From Lineus longissimus (lineage: Eukaryota; Nemertea; Pilidiophora; Heteronemertea; Lineidae): 64,000 nucleotides of DNA. Where the stretch lies: positions 13,890,001-13,954,000 of the forward strand of contig NC_088319.1 of assembly GCF_910592395.1 (NCBI RefSeq), read 5' to 3'. The notes beneath the pieces were generated by a model. The model worked only from the letters and a program-made list of their open reading frames with translations. It ran no database searches and was not told where the DNA came from. This document shows positions 22,520 through 36,639 of the stretch, in pieces; position 1 is the stretch's first letter, and every line of letters begins with the position of its first letter. Position numbers and translations under genes: made by a program.

Positions 22520-25500
22520 CTGAAAGAACAGAATTAATAAACGTTGTTATCAGTCTGAAGTTTTCATTCGCTAATCAGTTGATTGCATGGTAAGCAGAGG
22601 GCTCTGAATGTCACAACTGATGGGTTGAATGGCCTCCGCGAGCTTACCAGCGCTTGATGGCCATTCACCTCAACAAGTAAATTTGATGAATTTAAAAAAA
22701 TTGCTTCGTTCAGCAAAATATTCTAAACAAACTATTTGCTGAAGAATTATTAGACTTTTTACCAATAGTCAAGTCAAACAGACGCTCAGATAGAAATTAG
22801 GATGATGTCACCAAGGTAAACACAGATGTTGTGCTGTGTATTCACGCCGGTCCTGATCCTGAAGCCCACCGAGCAAGTCCCGCAGTGTTACGTCTTGTGA
22901 AAGGAAATTCCACTAGTTCAAACACTGGGCGACCTCTTCAGTCATGTCAGTCGATTGACAGAGTGACTCTCCTTGTGACTTGTCTCCATTATCAGTCCAT
23001 TGGCGCCAACAAGTATGCTTCCTCTCAGAACGGCATCCGATAACCTCTTTATGATACACTATGGGGTGTCACAAAAACAAGTGCCGATTTTTTTTTGCTT
23101 TTGTTCTCAAGGCACGATTTCTGCTTGGTCTAATTGGTATTTGTCATATTCGGAGTCCTGTCATCGTCAGGTGGCGAAATTTGCTCTATAAACTGACGAT
23201 ATCAATAACTGTAAGTCAATATACCAAATAGTTTTATGTTCTTTACGTTTCAGCCCCAAGTAACAAAATAAACATACACGTGTCATTGTTTTTTATTTCA
23301 GACCATATACAGGCAAATGATCTTTAAAAAACACATGTAGAGAAAATTGCATATAATGTAGCTTATGAGTAGAATCTATATCTATTAGATTATAAATGGA
23401 ATCTATAGCGTTTCGATATCGAAAACCTCTATATAATAGGCCAATAAAGATTTCGAAAGGAAAACCTGTCTTCTTCATCGATTTTTTTCAAGTGTAGCTT
23501 TTCACATAGAAATCTTACCCTGACTACCAATGAATGATAGCCGCCGAGTCAAAAGTTCTCATTGCATATCTTGTTGATTGGATTTCATCTTAGTAGATAT
23601 TAGCTCCATTACCAAGATATGGGCTTCATCGAGACTTACTAATGCGACCATATCAGATAACCAATAGATGCTAAGCACAATGGGTAAGGGTATACACACA
23701 GGCAAACATCTCAAGCTGAATAGAAAACTATTTGAAGAAGAGATGCTTCGATGTCTTCCTGCTTCTGCGTCGCCCTTATGAACGCTGGATGCGTCCCTCC
23801 AGTACCGATTGATGACCGTGGGGTTTTCAGGACTCGGCACTCCGTCTTGTCAAGGCACGGCGTTTGGCGCATTATCCATCCTTACCGAGGGGACTTTAGG
23901 ATTGATATTCACCGCTGGTAAGTCGGCATGAGTCAATGAGAATACCACGACTTGAGTTCATCACAGGCTACTCGCGTTTTTCACGTTGATGAGCTCATTT
24001 GTCCTGGAATGCCCCAAGCGCGAGCAAACTCGGCTTTGCATCTTATCCAAAGAAAAGGACAGTCCATGCTACCAAGTATATATAAGGTCGTTGATCCATA
24101 CTAGTAAAGTTAGCCAAGATCACTAGCTAATGAAGTGTCGGGTATATCGGAGACTTGATGGCCCGGTTATAAGTCCGAACACGCCTTTCATCGATGTCCC
24201 AATCCTCCTTTCCGACGGCTTTACAGCAGCAACCCTTACAAGGATTACGACCAGTTCAAACAGTACAAGCTCCAATGACTTAATTGGGTAAACACTTGTT
24301 CTCAATAAGCTCCATTACGAAGCCGTTGGCATTATCTCAAGAGGCATTGGGGCAGCATCGGGTAACATGTTTATATCTTAGAATGAGATGACGAATATTT
24401 GATATATTGGCAAAATGTCAACGGACCTGCCATGCCTGTGTGTCCGGCTCTTGAGACTTCGTCGGATTTTCTGAGTATGCAAGACCAATTAGGAATTATA
24501 TTGATTGAACTCGATTTGCTGGGACACTCAAGGCAATGTTTTTTTTTCAACAAACTTTTTGGAATAACTTGTCATCGATCGAGTTGAAGTATACATTTTT
24601 TTGCCATAACATGATATTTCGGGTGGCCCACAAAAGGGAGTAACCTGCACTAATAAAAATTAATTGTACAGTATATAAAAAGTATTAGAACTGTAATTTA
24701 GATATTTTTATCCCATAATCATAATCACATTTGCGGGCTATTGAGCTCTTTTTCCACGTGCCTATGTCCCCAGTGTGGTTTCCAATCACCACGAGAGTCC
24801 TCCAAGCGCGTATTAAACGGAGCAACCTGTCAAACACGTCCCCTGCAGCTGCACCTTTCTCACGAAAAGCCAGTATTGAATACCACCGACACGATTCACG
24901 CAAAATATCATCATAGAGTAAATTAACTGGTATCATTAGAAAATGCTGATCGTAAGCTCTCATTCGAATGGTAGCGGCATTTATTTAAATAACTGCACTA
25001 CGCTTACGAGGAACTTGTGAGTGCGTTGAAGCCATAACTCGACCGTAATGACCGAAAAAACAACAGATCACGTTGCCTCAACGCGTGAACGGAAATAACA
25101 TCTCTTAAACGTAAAAACGAAGAGGGAAAATTAAAACAGACCACTTCAGGCAACTCGAAGCTTTCGTTTTAGATGATGAAGCGACTTCAAAACGATGCTG
25201 CTCCTAAAATAACACTTAACAACATTGGCTACTGCGATGGTAATAGGATAGACGCGGCAAAACACGTTTTTGTTGATTCGTGGCTTTGGACATGACAAAA
25301 GGTACGAGATTTATGGTCGTTTTTTTAATCATTATTTCTTTTTGTTCATCCATGATGATACTGGAGAAACACAACAAAAAAATATGTTATCGCGAACTTT
25401 CCTCAGGCGAAAGCAAAGGTGAGCTGTATCAGTGCCTCCGGAAAGTCCCCTCTGGCGTGTTTCAGTCCTACCGGAAACCAAATGTCCCCTCAGGTGTGTT

Positions 25501-26421
25501 TTTATAAATCCGCACACGGTCAATTTGTGACTACGCGTGCCTGCAGTTGTGGAGGATTGAAAGGATAATCTTTATTAACCGCTGTAACATGTCACGAAGT
25601 ATAAAAAAGATGAGACGTTTTGCTAAGGATTATGTTTATCATTTTCAAAAGTTATCAAATTTTATTTGTACAAAAACAAGTTTCATTGCATTATACGACA
25701 TGTATGCGGATCATGCAGATGCTGCCCATTGTTTTGCAATGGCGTCATATTCTTTGGCAAGGATTCTTTTTCTTCTGCATTCGGAATTCTTTTAATGCAC
25801 GCGGTACGGGTATACCTGATAGCAAGACAACAGGTGAATTAGAAAACACGGGCTCGGCAGTGACAAGGCTAGTTTCTAACTATACTCGATATCATCGGCG
25901 GAGAGAATTAGCCCCCTGGGTCTGCTTTCAAAGTCAGTTTAATCCCAGGAGAAACATTTATAGTGAGATATTGGGACGCTTAATGGACGCACCGAAATGA
26001 GACCCGGAGATCAGCGATATTAGATTTTCACGGCCAGATAATGTATAATTTCTAAAGAGAGAAATCATTTTAGACGTTTTTAGCCTAATTGTCTGGTGTT
26101 ATACATACATAATTATTGTAATATCAAAATGGTATTTGTAAAACATGCTCACAGAATGGGAATGGTGTGCACTAATGATAGCCCAGGTAGTCGGCGTCGT
26201 GATCCGATCAACACGGACACGTCGCTTCGATTGCAAGGTGGTAACCCTTGTGAAGCAGAGAACCACATCTATGTGTCAGAGGTACGGGTAACTCTTGATG
26301 ATCTCGATACATCTGTCTCCACCTGGTCACCGAGGTCAATAATCCTAATCAGCATTCAAAACTGTGGTGATAAGCAAGCCGTACAACACTTCCATGGAGA
26401 ATCAATAGCCTGAGCTGCTAT
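22520..26421. other. Non-coding stretch with minor repeats
   Basis: No confident gene is seen. An imperfect direct repeat of about 35 bases lies at 25437-25502 (CGGAAA, CCCCTC and GTGTGTTT landmarks repeated). The segment 23831-23917 has splice-like borders and open frames on the plus strand, and a rival exon reading on the minus strand, so it was not called. Confidence 0.3.
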
Positions 26422-26517
26422 AGAAGAAGAGGAAGAGGAAGAAAGAAAAGGGAAGTTCGATGAAGAAGATAAAGAAAGCGGAGGAGGAGGAGGAGGAGGG
26501 GAAGAAGAAGAAGAAAA
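26422..26517 (+). repeat. Polypurine tract (GAA/GGA-rich)
   Basis: About 96 bases are nearly all purine on the plus strand, built from GAA, GAG and GGA triplets with two short pyrimidine breaks. The minus-strand frame here is a Ser/Pro low-complexity artefact. Such tracts can form triplex (H-DNA) structures. Confidence 0.85.
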
Positions 26518-28610
26518 CGCTGATGTTTCCTCACGAAAAGCATCTTCTAAACTTGTGTAAAACGAAAAAAGAAGAACGAAAAACGACCGAAGATGCATCC
26601 CCGCGTGCATAGCATGTAGTTAAGTTTCTTACGACGATATCCTACATGAAGCACACGCATCTTTTTAACTAATTTGGCGATTATGATTGTTTACATCACC
26701 GTTGGGTCCCAATAAACCTCAATAAATAAGCAAAGGAGACCACGGCGCAGCTGAGGCATGTCTAAAGCACCGCCGTGATACCTGATTCGAAATCTGATTC
26801 CGTGTTCGTCTAAATCAAGTGTATATCTTCTCAATTCTGTCTCTTTATACTCTTGTAAAACAGCAAGAGCAGATTGGATGTACCTGAGGTCAAATAAGAG
26901 AAAGAAGCCGAACTGCAAGAAGATCCCCACGCACCATAATGAGTATACGGGCCACCATGCTCGGGTTCGTTTCTATGAAACAGAGAACAGTACATTGCTC
27001 AAAGGCTGACAAATCTCTTGGCGAAGAACGCTGTAAATAACCTTCAAGATCTGATCCTAATGACTTCGATCACAGTATCTCATACACTCTAAACTGACAT
27101 GCAATTACTATCAAAATACCGGCAAATGTCAGTCGAATCGCTCACTTAATAAAATGATTAATTTCGCCTAAAGAGACAGTTTTGCAATTGTATTTAATTG
27201 ATTATAGTATCTGTCTTTCGGAAAGCGTATGCAGCATGAGTGTGGGTGGAATTCCTACGTGCGTGGTTCAGTTATAGGATTTTAACACTTTAACCCGGCG
27301 GTAGACATATCAAAACTATAACGAGTTACTCGTACCTCACTGCTTAACAAATTAAGCAAAATGAAAATACGTCGGAAAAAGATTATGATGGCAGAGAATG
27401 AGTTTTAAATATACTCCAATCGCCATTGCTGTGTAATCACTAGTACCGTCACACGTGAGCAAATGCATATGACAGACTGCTCTGAAAAACTCAGCCATGG
27501 CCATCTATAAACGATAATGTCATGATGTAACATTAGGCTAGTAGTATAAAAACTTTCAGCTCAGACACCACCACAAACCACTCTCCTTTGACATATGGAT
27601 CAACCCATCAGTCAGATGTACGTTGCCCTCAATCCGACGATCTTTGATAATCCATCCGATCTTGCCAGAGCTGCTGATGAATTAGTGACCTAGATTGGGG
27701 ATCAGGCTTGCTCAGCTGACCACGCAGTCCACAGAGAGAGAAAAGTCAGACCATGCACTCCCCGGCATTTGCGACTAATCATAAAGGTCTGACAATTCGT
27801 TCAAGCTAAAGAATTACAGATCTATCCGTGTATTTCGTGTGCATTATACTTCATAAATGTGCAGTGGTACACAGTAAGTTGAATTGAAGCAGACGCGCTT
27901 CATCTGCTTGCCGTTAAATATCAAAGATGACACGGAATTATAGAGACAAAAAACAAAATTGGTTTCCTGGAAGTATCGGCGCTTCTTCTTTTGATCCAAG
28001 TATTAAGGGATTACTAAAGGCTGTCTGTTCATTTCGTAAGTACGTTCAATGCAATGATTGGTTTTTGTCCGGTAAGCTGGAGTATCTATCAAGGAGAAAG
28101 GTATCTTTTGACTGCACTTTGGTATCTTGCTTCAATAGAGGCTCCCTGCTGACATCGAGTTAGGAGGAGCAGGGATGGATAATCAGAAAAGGCAATCAGA
28201 TCAACTAGAAAAAGGGACGGGTCGGGTCGCCTCGTGTAGACGACGCAGAATCCAGGTTCTGCTCAGAGATATTGACGACAGGACCGTTGACGTGCACCCA
28301 AAAACATGTATTATTGTGTACATTGACGCAGTGTGTTGCACTTGGACATTTTCCGCTCTGTACGCTTTGTGACTAGCCAGTCTGGATGAAATGTTCAGAT
28401 ATTAACTTTTGTTTACCTATCTATTTTTTTGACCAACTACTCATGTACCATGTATGAACAAAGTACTCGATCTTGATTTTATACTCTAGAAGAGTTTCCT
28501 TACCAGTGGCAATATCAGGCTAAATATGGAACATCATTAGAATATCAACTCCTGCCTCACTAATCATGAGGACAGGAACATTTTTTTTTCTGCAGAAGTT
28601 AATCCTTTGA
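26518..28610. other. Non-coding stretch
   Basis: No gene or repeat is recognised. A 78-codon plus-strand frame (27927-28163) contains a GTAAGT donor motif at 28036 but no identifiable domain. Confidence 0.3.
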
Positions 28611-28809
28611 TCAGTCGTCATTTATATTCAAAACATTGCCTGCTTTGTCTCCCGCGACAATCAAGTATTTTCCTGTAATTTCGGTCCAGCTCTCGCGGTA
28701 AGTGGCATAACCGGTTATAAAATGTACATGTGGGAACCACAGCCGACCAGACTGAATAACAAACACCGTATGAATAGACCCAAAGTCATACCGTACGGGG
28801 GTATCACGT
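28611..28809 (-). CDS. Candidate terminal exon of a galactose-binding-like (discoidin/fucolectin-type) domain
   Basis: On the minus strand a long pyrimidine tract ends TCTTGCCAG, and a 199-base segment then stays open for 65 codons to a TGA. The peptide carries RYDFGSIHTVFVIQSGR, then FITGYATYRESWTEITG, then KYLIVAGDKAGNVLNIND. These match in order the landmarks of F5/8-type C and F-type-lectin folds: D-L/F-G-x-x-x-T-V, I-T-x-Y near S-W-T-E-I, and a closing G-x-Y-L/V strand with N-x-L-N. Such domains bind sugars or membranes in extracellular proteins. The domain is shorter than the usual 130-150 residues, so it would be a fragment or the last part of a split domain. Related fragments lie just upstream at 28893-29065. 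It could be a pseudogene. Confidence 0.35.
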
Positions 28810-28892
28810 CTGGCAAGAGCCAAGATTAAAAGTGCTTAATGATATTTTTTACGCAAGAGAACTATTTCTTTGTTTACAGTAAGGAAACTTAC

Positions 28893-29065
28893 CAAATAAT
28901 ACCGGGTAGCAACGTGTACCTTTGGGTACATCATTACACCAATAACAACCCCTTCAATCAGCAAAATGGGATGATATCACTTTTTTTCTGAAACACTCCC
29001 TTTGATCACCAATCTCTTGTATTCAAAACATCGTCTGTTGTGTCTATCGCCATTATCCAGCATTT
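28893..29065 (-). pseudogene. Decayed relatives of the galactose-binding-like exon
   Basis: Two fragments precede the 28611-28809 exon on the same strand. At 28893-28951 a possible exon reads VVIGVMMYPKVHVATRYYL, ends at a strong GTAAGT donor, and shares P-x-V-H-x-x-T-x-Y with the main exon. At about 28985-29060 the DNA around GATGTTTTGAATACAAGAG aligns with the end of the main exon, including a following TGATCAAAGG. In a shifted frame it reads ATDTTDDVLNT-like. Frames are interrupted, so at least one copy is dead. Local tandem duplication followed by decay is the simplest explanation. Confidence 0.35.
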
Positions 29066-32000
29066 GTTTGGGGAGGGAGTACAGTTTTTTATCCTCGATC
29101 CGCAATTTGGAATAGAGGGTTTGGTGAAGCCTTGAGGTAGATTCGGAGGAAATCTTTAGAGACATTCTATTCAAACGCGATCAGCTGATAGTTATTGGTC
29201 TAAAACTCAGTACAATCAGTAAAAGTTTGTACACCGTCAGCCATTTCCCCTCAGCAGTTGAAGAAAACTTCGCAAGATGCGTTCAGGAGTCCAGCGATGT
29301 ATTAGAGTGATATATCTTACTATTGTCGCCAATGAATCACTAAAATACATGTACATTTATATACATACGACAAGTGCGGTTCATGATGAACATCATTAAC
29401 TATTTACTCATAAACCCTTCTTCAATACCACATTATTTCCCTTCTTCGCCAACGCCCAAGATAATGATTACCCAGAATGCAACAGGAGGAGCGGAAATGA
29501 CCTGTCAGAAAAATGAATGACAGTGCCCTTGGATATCGATAATTGTCATAATTAATAATTACCGGGAAAAAATAATCTGAAAGGGGAAGCAATTTCGTCG
29601 AATCGGTGGTTTAATAACCGACTTAAGGGATTAATGTGACAGTATGTCGTAGCTCTGCGGCTGTTAAAATTGGGCTTGCTGAATGGCAGTGATAGACAAT
29701 ATGCTTTATAAAGCATCTAGCTTAAATTGAATACTCAGAACTGATCTAAGGTCGATGAAACGAGAGTGCATTCAAAAATAACGGATTTTTCTATACACAT
29801 TTTTTAAAGGAAAACCTATGAAAATGAATTCTGGCATAAGTTCTTATCACAATACGGTGACCAAAGTGACACCAAGGGAATGATACGGTTACTCCTCACA
29901 ATCTCCATACGACATTCAATCATAGAATCTTATCTGCTTTTCCATGTGATTACATTGTATAATCATCGACAGATTCAAATCGATGGCATTTTAGCTCTCT
30001 TCATCAAGATTTAATATTTTCAGTACATAACATTTGATACTTAAGGTCAGCCTCTTCGCCAGATGAAACTGACATTTTCTTTCTCTCTAAATCATCACTG
30101 ATTTCGATGTGTTGATCAACAAACAGCTGGCTACCAAATTAAATTAGTTGATATTTTATTCACTCTGTCGGCTGTTACATTGGAAATATCGGATTGCCTC
30201 GCCGATATACTCAGAGTGGAATTGTTTTTTCCCTGCAGCCGTCTAATGAACTCTTGGGACACGAAGTACGTTTGCCGCGTAATTTGATTCCAGTCTACCA
30301 GTGATTGTGATTCAGCGATTTACGCGTGGGTTAAATTGAAAGAGAGAAAAAATGAGTTCAGACTAACGATTTCCCTATCAAGGAAAAAGCGTAGACAAGT
30401 ATCTTTCTGCCTTTTTCATTTAAATAAAACGCATTTAAAAGCGAATGGTATAACACAGCAAACGGCAATCAAAGATGGCTTCCTTTCAAAATAAAGTTCG
30501 TATTTTCGTCGTTAGGTTGTTAAAACATAACAAGTGAGGTTTATTTCCCTTCATGCCTTTGCCCTATAGCGTATGCATAAATGTTACCTCATCAATTTTA
30601 CTCGTTTGGGTCGCTCCTTTATGTAGCACTAGCAGAAGTTGTTTTCGTTGTTAAAACATAAACAAGCTAGGTTAATTTCCTTTCATGCTTTACTTAGCAA
30701 AGCTGCCTGCAGCATCAAGTTGTGCACTTCATCAAATTTTGTTGACGGCAAAATATTGCCTAATCCGCGTTGGGTCTCTTTCATTTCAGGCAATTTGGTG
30801 ATGCATGCAAATCTGGAGAGAAAAAACCTTGATGAGTTGAATATAATCTGTGCGGCGAATGCACTGTCTTGATCTTGTTTATTGAAGGGAAAGTCATGAT
30901 CAGAGGCGATTATTTGTAAACCAAAGAACTGCGTCCAAACATTTAACTTGATGTTAGCAATGATGGAAGACATATTTTTCGGGGAGCATTACACTTTGGA
31001 ATTTTTTGACTCCAGTCTCCAGACCAGTTAATCTTTTCAATACCAAAGTGCCCTTCACATGTTATGCAAATGTTGTTCGAAAATACTTGACATCTCTGTG
31101 TGTCACTCAAATTCACTAGCGTATGGAGCGAAGAGTCTTTATAAAAACGAAGTGTAAAAACAACATTTATGATTGAAAACTAAAAATCATGCTTCAAAAA
31201 GTTTCTACAATGCGAAGGCTCGTGACATCTATAAATATTCATATTTAGATTTGTGTATTTTTAGGTACTTCCATGGTAAAAAGTATTTTCGAAATACATT
31301 GCAATGTCATTTAGTAAACCACAGGTAAAGACCTTATTTCGCTGCCAGCTCTGTCAGTAGGCCCTACGCGTTTAACTGCCTTGTTGATTTACTTCACTGG
31401 GATACATTTCCAACTGTTTACATTCAACGTAAACACCTCCTTGGGTATTTCATTCACGAAATCGGTGGGGGCGAAGCTATATTTCACGAAGGTAAATATT
31501 TGTCTCTGACAACTAAATAGCTGTTGCCTGGAAGGTTTCTCAACTATCCTCTCGGGAGAGGTTGGAGATGAGCTACACGCTTTATTTATCTGATAAACTA
31601 GCCTGATTAATCTTTATTTTGTATCAAGTCACTCCTGGATACAAAGAGCACGTGGTGATGTCTATTGGTCCGACAACTTGATGGAACAACATGAAAACTC
31701 TTTTCCTATTACTTTATTTTATTTCCTTTTATTTCCTTTTGCACTTCAACCCTCTTAGGTTACATGTATTTCGAGAATAATGTGGCGGTAACAGCAATTT
31801 CCTCACTGGCGCTATCAATCTATCACACAGGCATTAGGCAATGCTTTACATAATCAATAAACTATCCATCCATGCAGCAACACGCCTCATTCTAAAAATT
31901 TGCTTCATTTGCTTCGTTTAAACATTAAGATAAATAAAATTTCACTGTGCGACCACTGTGAACATGATATAAACTCCCGGCAGCGAAACTCAATAGTACT

Positions 32001-33381
32001 GCAAAAAAGGGATGATACCGATATCTCATGTTCCTAAAACCCCCGTGGGCACGGCCTCTGTGATAACGACAATGTATCCGGTTGCCGATACGGCGCTATT
32101 TCGCATTCCTTCGCTGGGAGAAATATCGGCATCAGAGACAAGGATTCCTTTCAATACTTAACCAGCTGTTTCTGCATGTCGCTTTGCAGCGCGTTCAATA
32201 AAAACGAAATACATGTACAGGCCAGAGACCTCTATTAGCCAGCGTGTACATTCTGTGTACATTTTAATGAATATAGGTTGGTGAAAAAAGTACACCAAGG
32301 GTGCTTTAATTTCCACCAAATTCTATATGTGTTTTGAAGAGGCCTTTATCGAAATAATAGTAAAAATTCACAACATTCCAATACCGATTGCCTGAGAAAA
32401 ATTGATTTGTGTACAGCATTGCCATCAAATCGTCACTCGGGGACTGATATGGGCCTGTTAGAATACAAGTTCTAAACTGACCAGTGAGACAATATTTCCT
32501 TAAATCAATTATCAAAATGTATTTCCCTGTTATGGCCTGGCTCTGTAGATTAAGAATCCACCAAAGATTGAAGAATAAATCCACTTTCACCCATCACAGT
32601 CATGGATTTACCACAGCTTCACAGTTCAGTACGGACTATGTGTCAGCTTTTAGGACCAGAAGTTATGATAGTTGATAACATAATGACCATGGACTGGATT
32701 AAATTGTAAAATCCCTTCAGATGTCCTTCCAGGGGCCGAAAAGGTGGAAACCGAAAACCTAATTTCAAAGGTCACAGATTTCAAACTTCATCGATAGTGG
32801 CCAGTTTGATAGGCATGAAGAGGCAAAATATATCAAAATCCCGAAAGTGGTACTCTTCATCAACTCCTGGATAAGCCGACCCAATGTTGTCTCTCACAGG
32901 ATACTGTTTCTTAGGGGTAAAGAGGAATCGATTTCTAAAGCTTGTCATCTAAATGTCACATTATACTAACTATGCTGATAAATCAATCATGATTTTCATT
33001 TTGAAAAAAGACTGCGTTAATATTTTAACGGGAAACGATCTTTCTAGAATTAGCGACTTCCACTCTTGTGCAAAATTAATGACCTTTGGTGCCGGGCCTT
33101 ATTGGTTTCGTATTTATTCTAGGACATTCCTCGTTAATTTTTAAAAATTAAGAATTTTTCTTCATCTGCTGAACCACCTATTTATATCACAAACTGAGTG
33201 TTTGCAGACTGGTTGCTTGGTAACATGTGCTTTCGGATGTTCCATTTGCAATGCCCCGAAAAAAGTTTTTGACAGAAAACAACATAAGAAGGTTAAGTAG
33301 CCAAAAGATGGTAGCTTAAAATCGAGATTATGTCCGTGACATGTGGTTTGTTCGTGTCGTTCGGATTGCATACGGCTGCAG
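29066..33381. other. Non-coding stretch with a faint duplication
   Basis: No gene is recognised. A degenerate direct duplication with about 133-base spacing is visible at 30512-30690, where GTTGTTAAAACATAA and then TTTCCTTTCATGC-like phrases occur twice. A short TTTATTTCCTTT repeat lies near 31720. Confidence 0.3.
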
Positions 33382-33485
33382 CGTGGATTACCGATGGCAT
33401 GTCACGATTCCGGTGATGCTTTCTGGTGTATGGTCAGTAGCCTTTTTTCTTCAGCTCAAAAGCTGCTGCGGTTACATGGGGCATT
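33382..33485 (+). CDS. Weak plus-strand exon candidate, 34 codons
   Basis: A plus-strand segment follows GGCTGCAG and ends at a GTAAGTGG donor. It stays open for 34 codons (one leading and one trailing base) in a frame that continues open for 79 codons in all. It reads WHVTIPVMLSGVWSVAFFL, a possible membrane-spanning stretch, followed by paired cysteines. No family is recognised. Confidence 0.18.
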
Positions 33486-36400
33486 GTAAGTGGATTAAGA
33501 CCTGGAATATTGGATGTGTACATCCGAACCCACGTCTATACCAAATATGCAACTGTTTGGATGAGATAAGAAAAATATGATTTCCGACAAGCCATGACAT
33601 TCTGCGGCAAACCAATGAAATGCTTCTCTTCTCAGGCTTCATAATCTTAAGGTATTTCTTTCTATCCAGGTTGTCTCGCTAATCCTCTGGTCATTTGTCC
33701 GCAACCAGAGATGATAGTGGATTGCTTTTATGATTCAAAGCAGGTTTATGGGACCATTTTTGCTGGAGTTTATTATTGGCCGCCAGGGAACATGGCATTA
33801 TAGATAGATGCAATTTGAACTTAAGAAGCGACTTGTCAAAAAGACGCTGCAAATCAAGGTCACGCTGTAATTTCTACTCACATGTCGAGCGATTAAACGA
33901 ACACACTGTGAACCTTACCCCAGGTTAAAAAAATTCAATAGACACCACTGATAGCATTCCCGCTCCATCTGAGTTAAGTCAACTGGGGCGAGGTGCAACT
34001 ATTTCTTCATTAAAAGATTATTTCAAATGCCGTTTTCACGTCACATCACGACATTTTATCAGCAAGGGTATTTACATCGAATAATGCTTCGAGAGATTTC
34101 CGATTTTTTTTTTCTCGTGTTCTTTTAAGCCCGGGGATTGTTCCGTCATTAATATGATACGCTAGCTGTCGCGGAGGGCACGAATACGAATCGACGTCTC
34201 ACGAATCTTGGAATGACACGTTGCATATTTTAAAACAATCTTCAATTAGTAAGACATGTTTTTCTCTCAATTTTGAAAAATTAGCCTAGAACAATCGGAG
34301 GAATCGCGTGTTGGCAATTATTGACTGGGAATATTGTCTCATGGTTCGTGCGGAAATAGTTGACAGTGAGGTTTTTACTTACCATGCATCCGCAACTACG
34401 ACACTGCCGTGATTGGGCTAACAGAATTCATTTCTTAGTTATTTAGCGTACAAACTCAATGTTTATTGAGAATACCTCCAACTGGTATATATGCTCTGAA
34501 GGTTTCATTGTGCTGGTTGATTATAGTTCGAGTTGAAAGTTTCTTCGAAAACATTCACTTCCTGTTGAAAGCTTCATTAGTTGGCCTTGACCTGAAATGA
34601 CGCCATGTTGGATGAACACTTGACAGAAGGCTCTTGTCCCATATTCCAGAGATTCGTCGTAGTTGAAAGCGGTTCAGCCGAGTCAAGTCAACTGTCTCAG
34701 ATTCAAATTGCGAACCGAATAGATCGAATCAACAACACACGATCAATTGCACAACGTGACCCATACTTGTCTCCTGTCCAACAATTTCAACAATAATATG
34801 CCGCTCTTAATCAACTAAAACATGAAAATCTTAAATCCAACACAATATTAAAACAAGAAATTCCAAGCTGTGCCCGAAATTGCAGCTCAGTAATATTGGC
34901 CATATTGATCGTCAATTTCTGCAGCTCTAGTTTAAAAGATCAAACGAATCTTCTTTTATGAACAAATAGATGAAATTACCATGGGTCCTTTTTCAAGAGT
35001 TGTGATAAACAGAGTTATGAAAGCATTATGTGGTGCGTACGCCAATAAAAACCAGCGAGTATTTTCTTCATTCACGATATTCTTGTTCTCAACGAGAGAT
35101 GGAATTCCACCATGTAGTTCGCGATCAATAGAGCCATGACTGGGAATATTCATTCAAAACCTCGACTCGATTCCAAGAGAAACTATACTACGTAGTAATT
35201 TACTATGCGGTATAGTAGTTTGTTGTTTGCACAATGTAGTATGTAGTGGTACTCAGTAGTTGATCAATGAATTTTTGACTGTTCAGTGTCACCGCTAACT
35301 AACTGTAAGAAAAAAAATACTGCGGTATTTTATTTCTTCTCTCATCATGATATCCATTTTGTCGAAGAGCGTCCTTATAATAGCAAATGCCTCTCGCTTC
35401 AGTGGAACATTGTAAAACGGATGTAAATCAATGAAATCTTTAAGAGTGCCAAAAGATTCACAACACGTTTGGGTACAACGGCGTTTTATTCTCAGCGTTT
35501 AGATTGAAACTGAAATTTAAAAAAAACAAAATCAAAAGATCACCGGTTTCGTCGATATCCGCAAAGCATCTTGAAGTAGCATTGTTGATTACCAATCGAT
35601 GTAACTTCTTGATTAGCATAACGATAGGCATAAAGATTTACACTGAGCTTACTTTTGATAGCTGAAATTAGAGGTTTAGCCAAATCTCGCATTCTGTGAC
35701 AAAACCGTATGGTGAAATATACGCTAATAGTTGACTTTACGGGAGTCACTTTACAACACTCTTAATTTACACCTGTCTACATTGTACATATGAATATTGA
35801 TTATCACCTGAAGAAGGCAATACAATAAGAATAAGTAACTGTAAGTCAATATCTGGGTGAGCCGCCCTGGGGTTAATTGAATGACCCAGTGCCAGCTGAT
35901 AGTACCCATCACGCAGTGACAGCTTGAGGACATTTATCTACAGAAGTTCATTGAACTGATTGGGATCGTACCAGATTTCAAAGGGGTACGCCGTTCGTAA
36001 TTACTGGTGGTCCAGGAAAATAGAAATGCAGTTATGCATACAGTCGTAATAACTATTATGCATACGAATTTGCTGAAACTTTACAGAATTTCTATATCTG
36101 TCTTTACCCAACGGCAATGCTAAAATCAATAGGCATTTACGCGTTATTGAAAATTGTTTAATTGAATTACAAATATTTACCGACAAGTAGGCCTTTAAAG
36201 CAACATAGTTTACGTAACAAGAGTGGGATGCAGTGAATGAAATCATCGTCGATCATGTTTTTTATATCGTTTTTTACCATTTTCTGTAATTCTACTTTCG
36301 AGAGCTGAATTATTTGTTGCGTGCTTTATTAATTATTTGATACGTCTGGGATTTCTAATTAAATCAACTTCTAGAAAATACGACAAGCACGGCGATAATA

Positions 36401-36639
36401 ATTCCTTTGGGGGCTTTGGTTCAGCTCCACGATCGGCAGAAGCTACTTTTTGTAACGCGTTACGCATGCGTATGGACTTCTTACTCTAGTACCCTTGATC
36501 GTTTGGGCACCGAGAAAATGATCTCACTGAAACTCGTTCTGAAGTTCCGGCAAATTTACTCGTGCATTTATGTGCTTCTTCATTACAAATTACCTCGCCG
36601 TAATAAAGCATAAAATCAATTGAATTTCGTGATGCTCAG
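33486..36639. other. Non-coding stretch
   Basis: No gene is recognised. Around 35170-35260 the DNA is rich in TAGTA/TACTA palindromic pieces. A strong minus-strand donor (GTAAGTAAAA at 34382) has only a 35-base ambiguous open segment beside it. Confidence 0.3.

Noticed and set aside
23831-23917. 87-base plus-strand exon-like segment with a GTAAGT donor
   Set aside because: Two plus-strand frames are open and the minus strand offers a rival 29-base exon at 23886-23914, so the strand and frame cannot be decided.
26356-26610. 84-codon Ser/Pro-rich minus-strand frame
   Set aside because: It is the polypurine tract read in translation.
34383-34417. 35-base minus-strand segment before a GTAAGTAAAA donor
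   Set aside because: Two frames are open, the acceptor is weak, and it is too short to judge.
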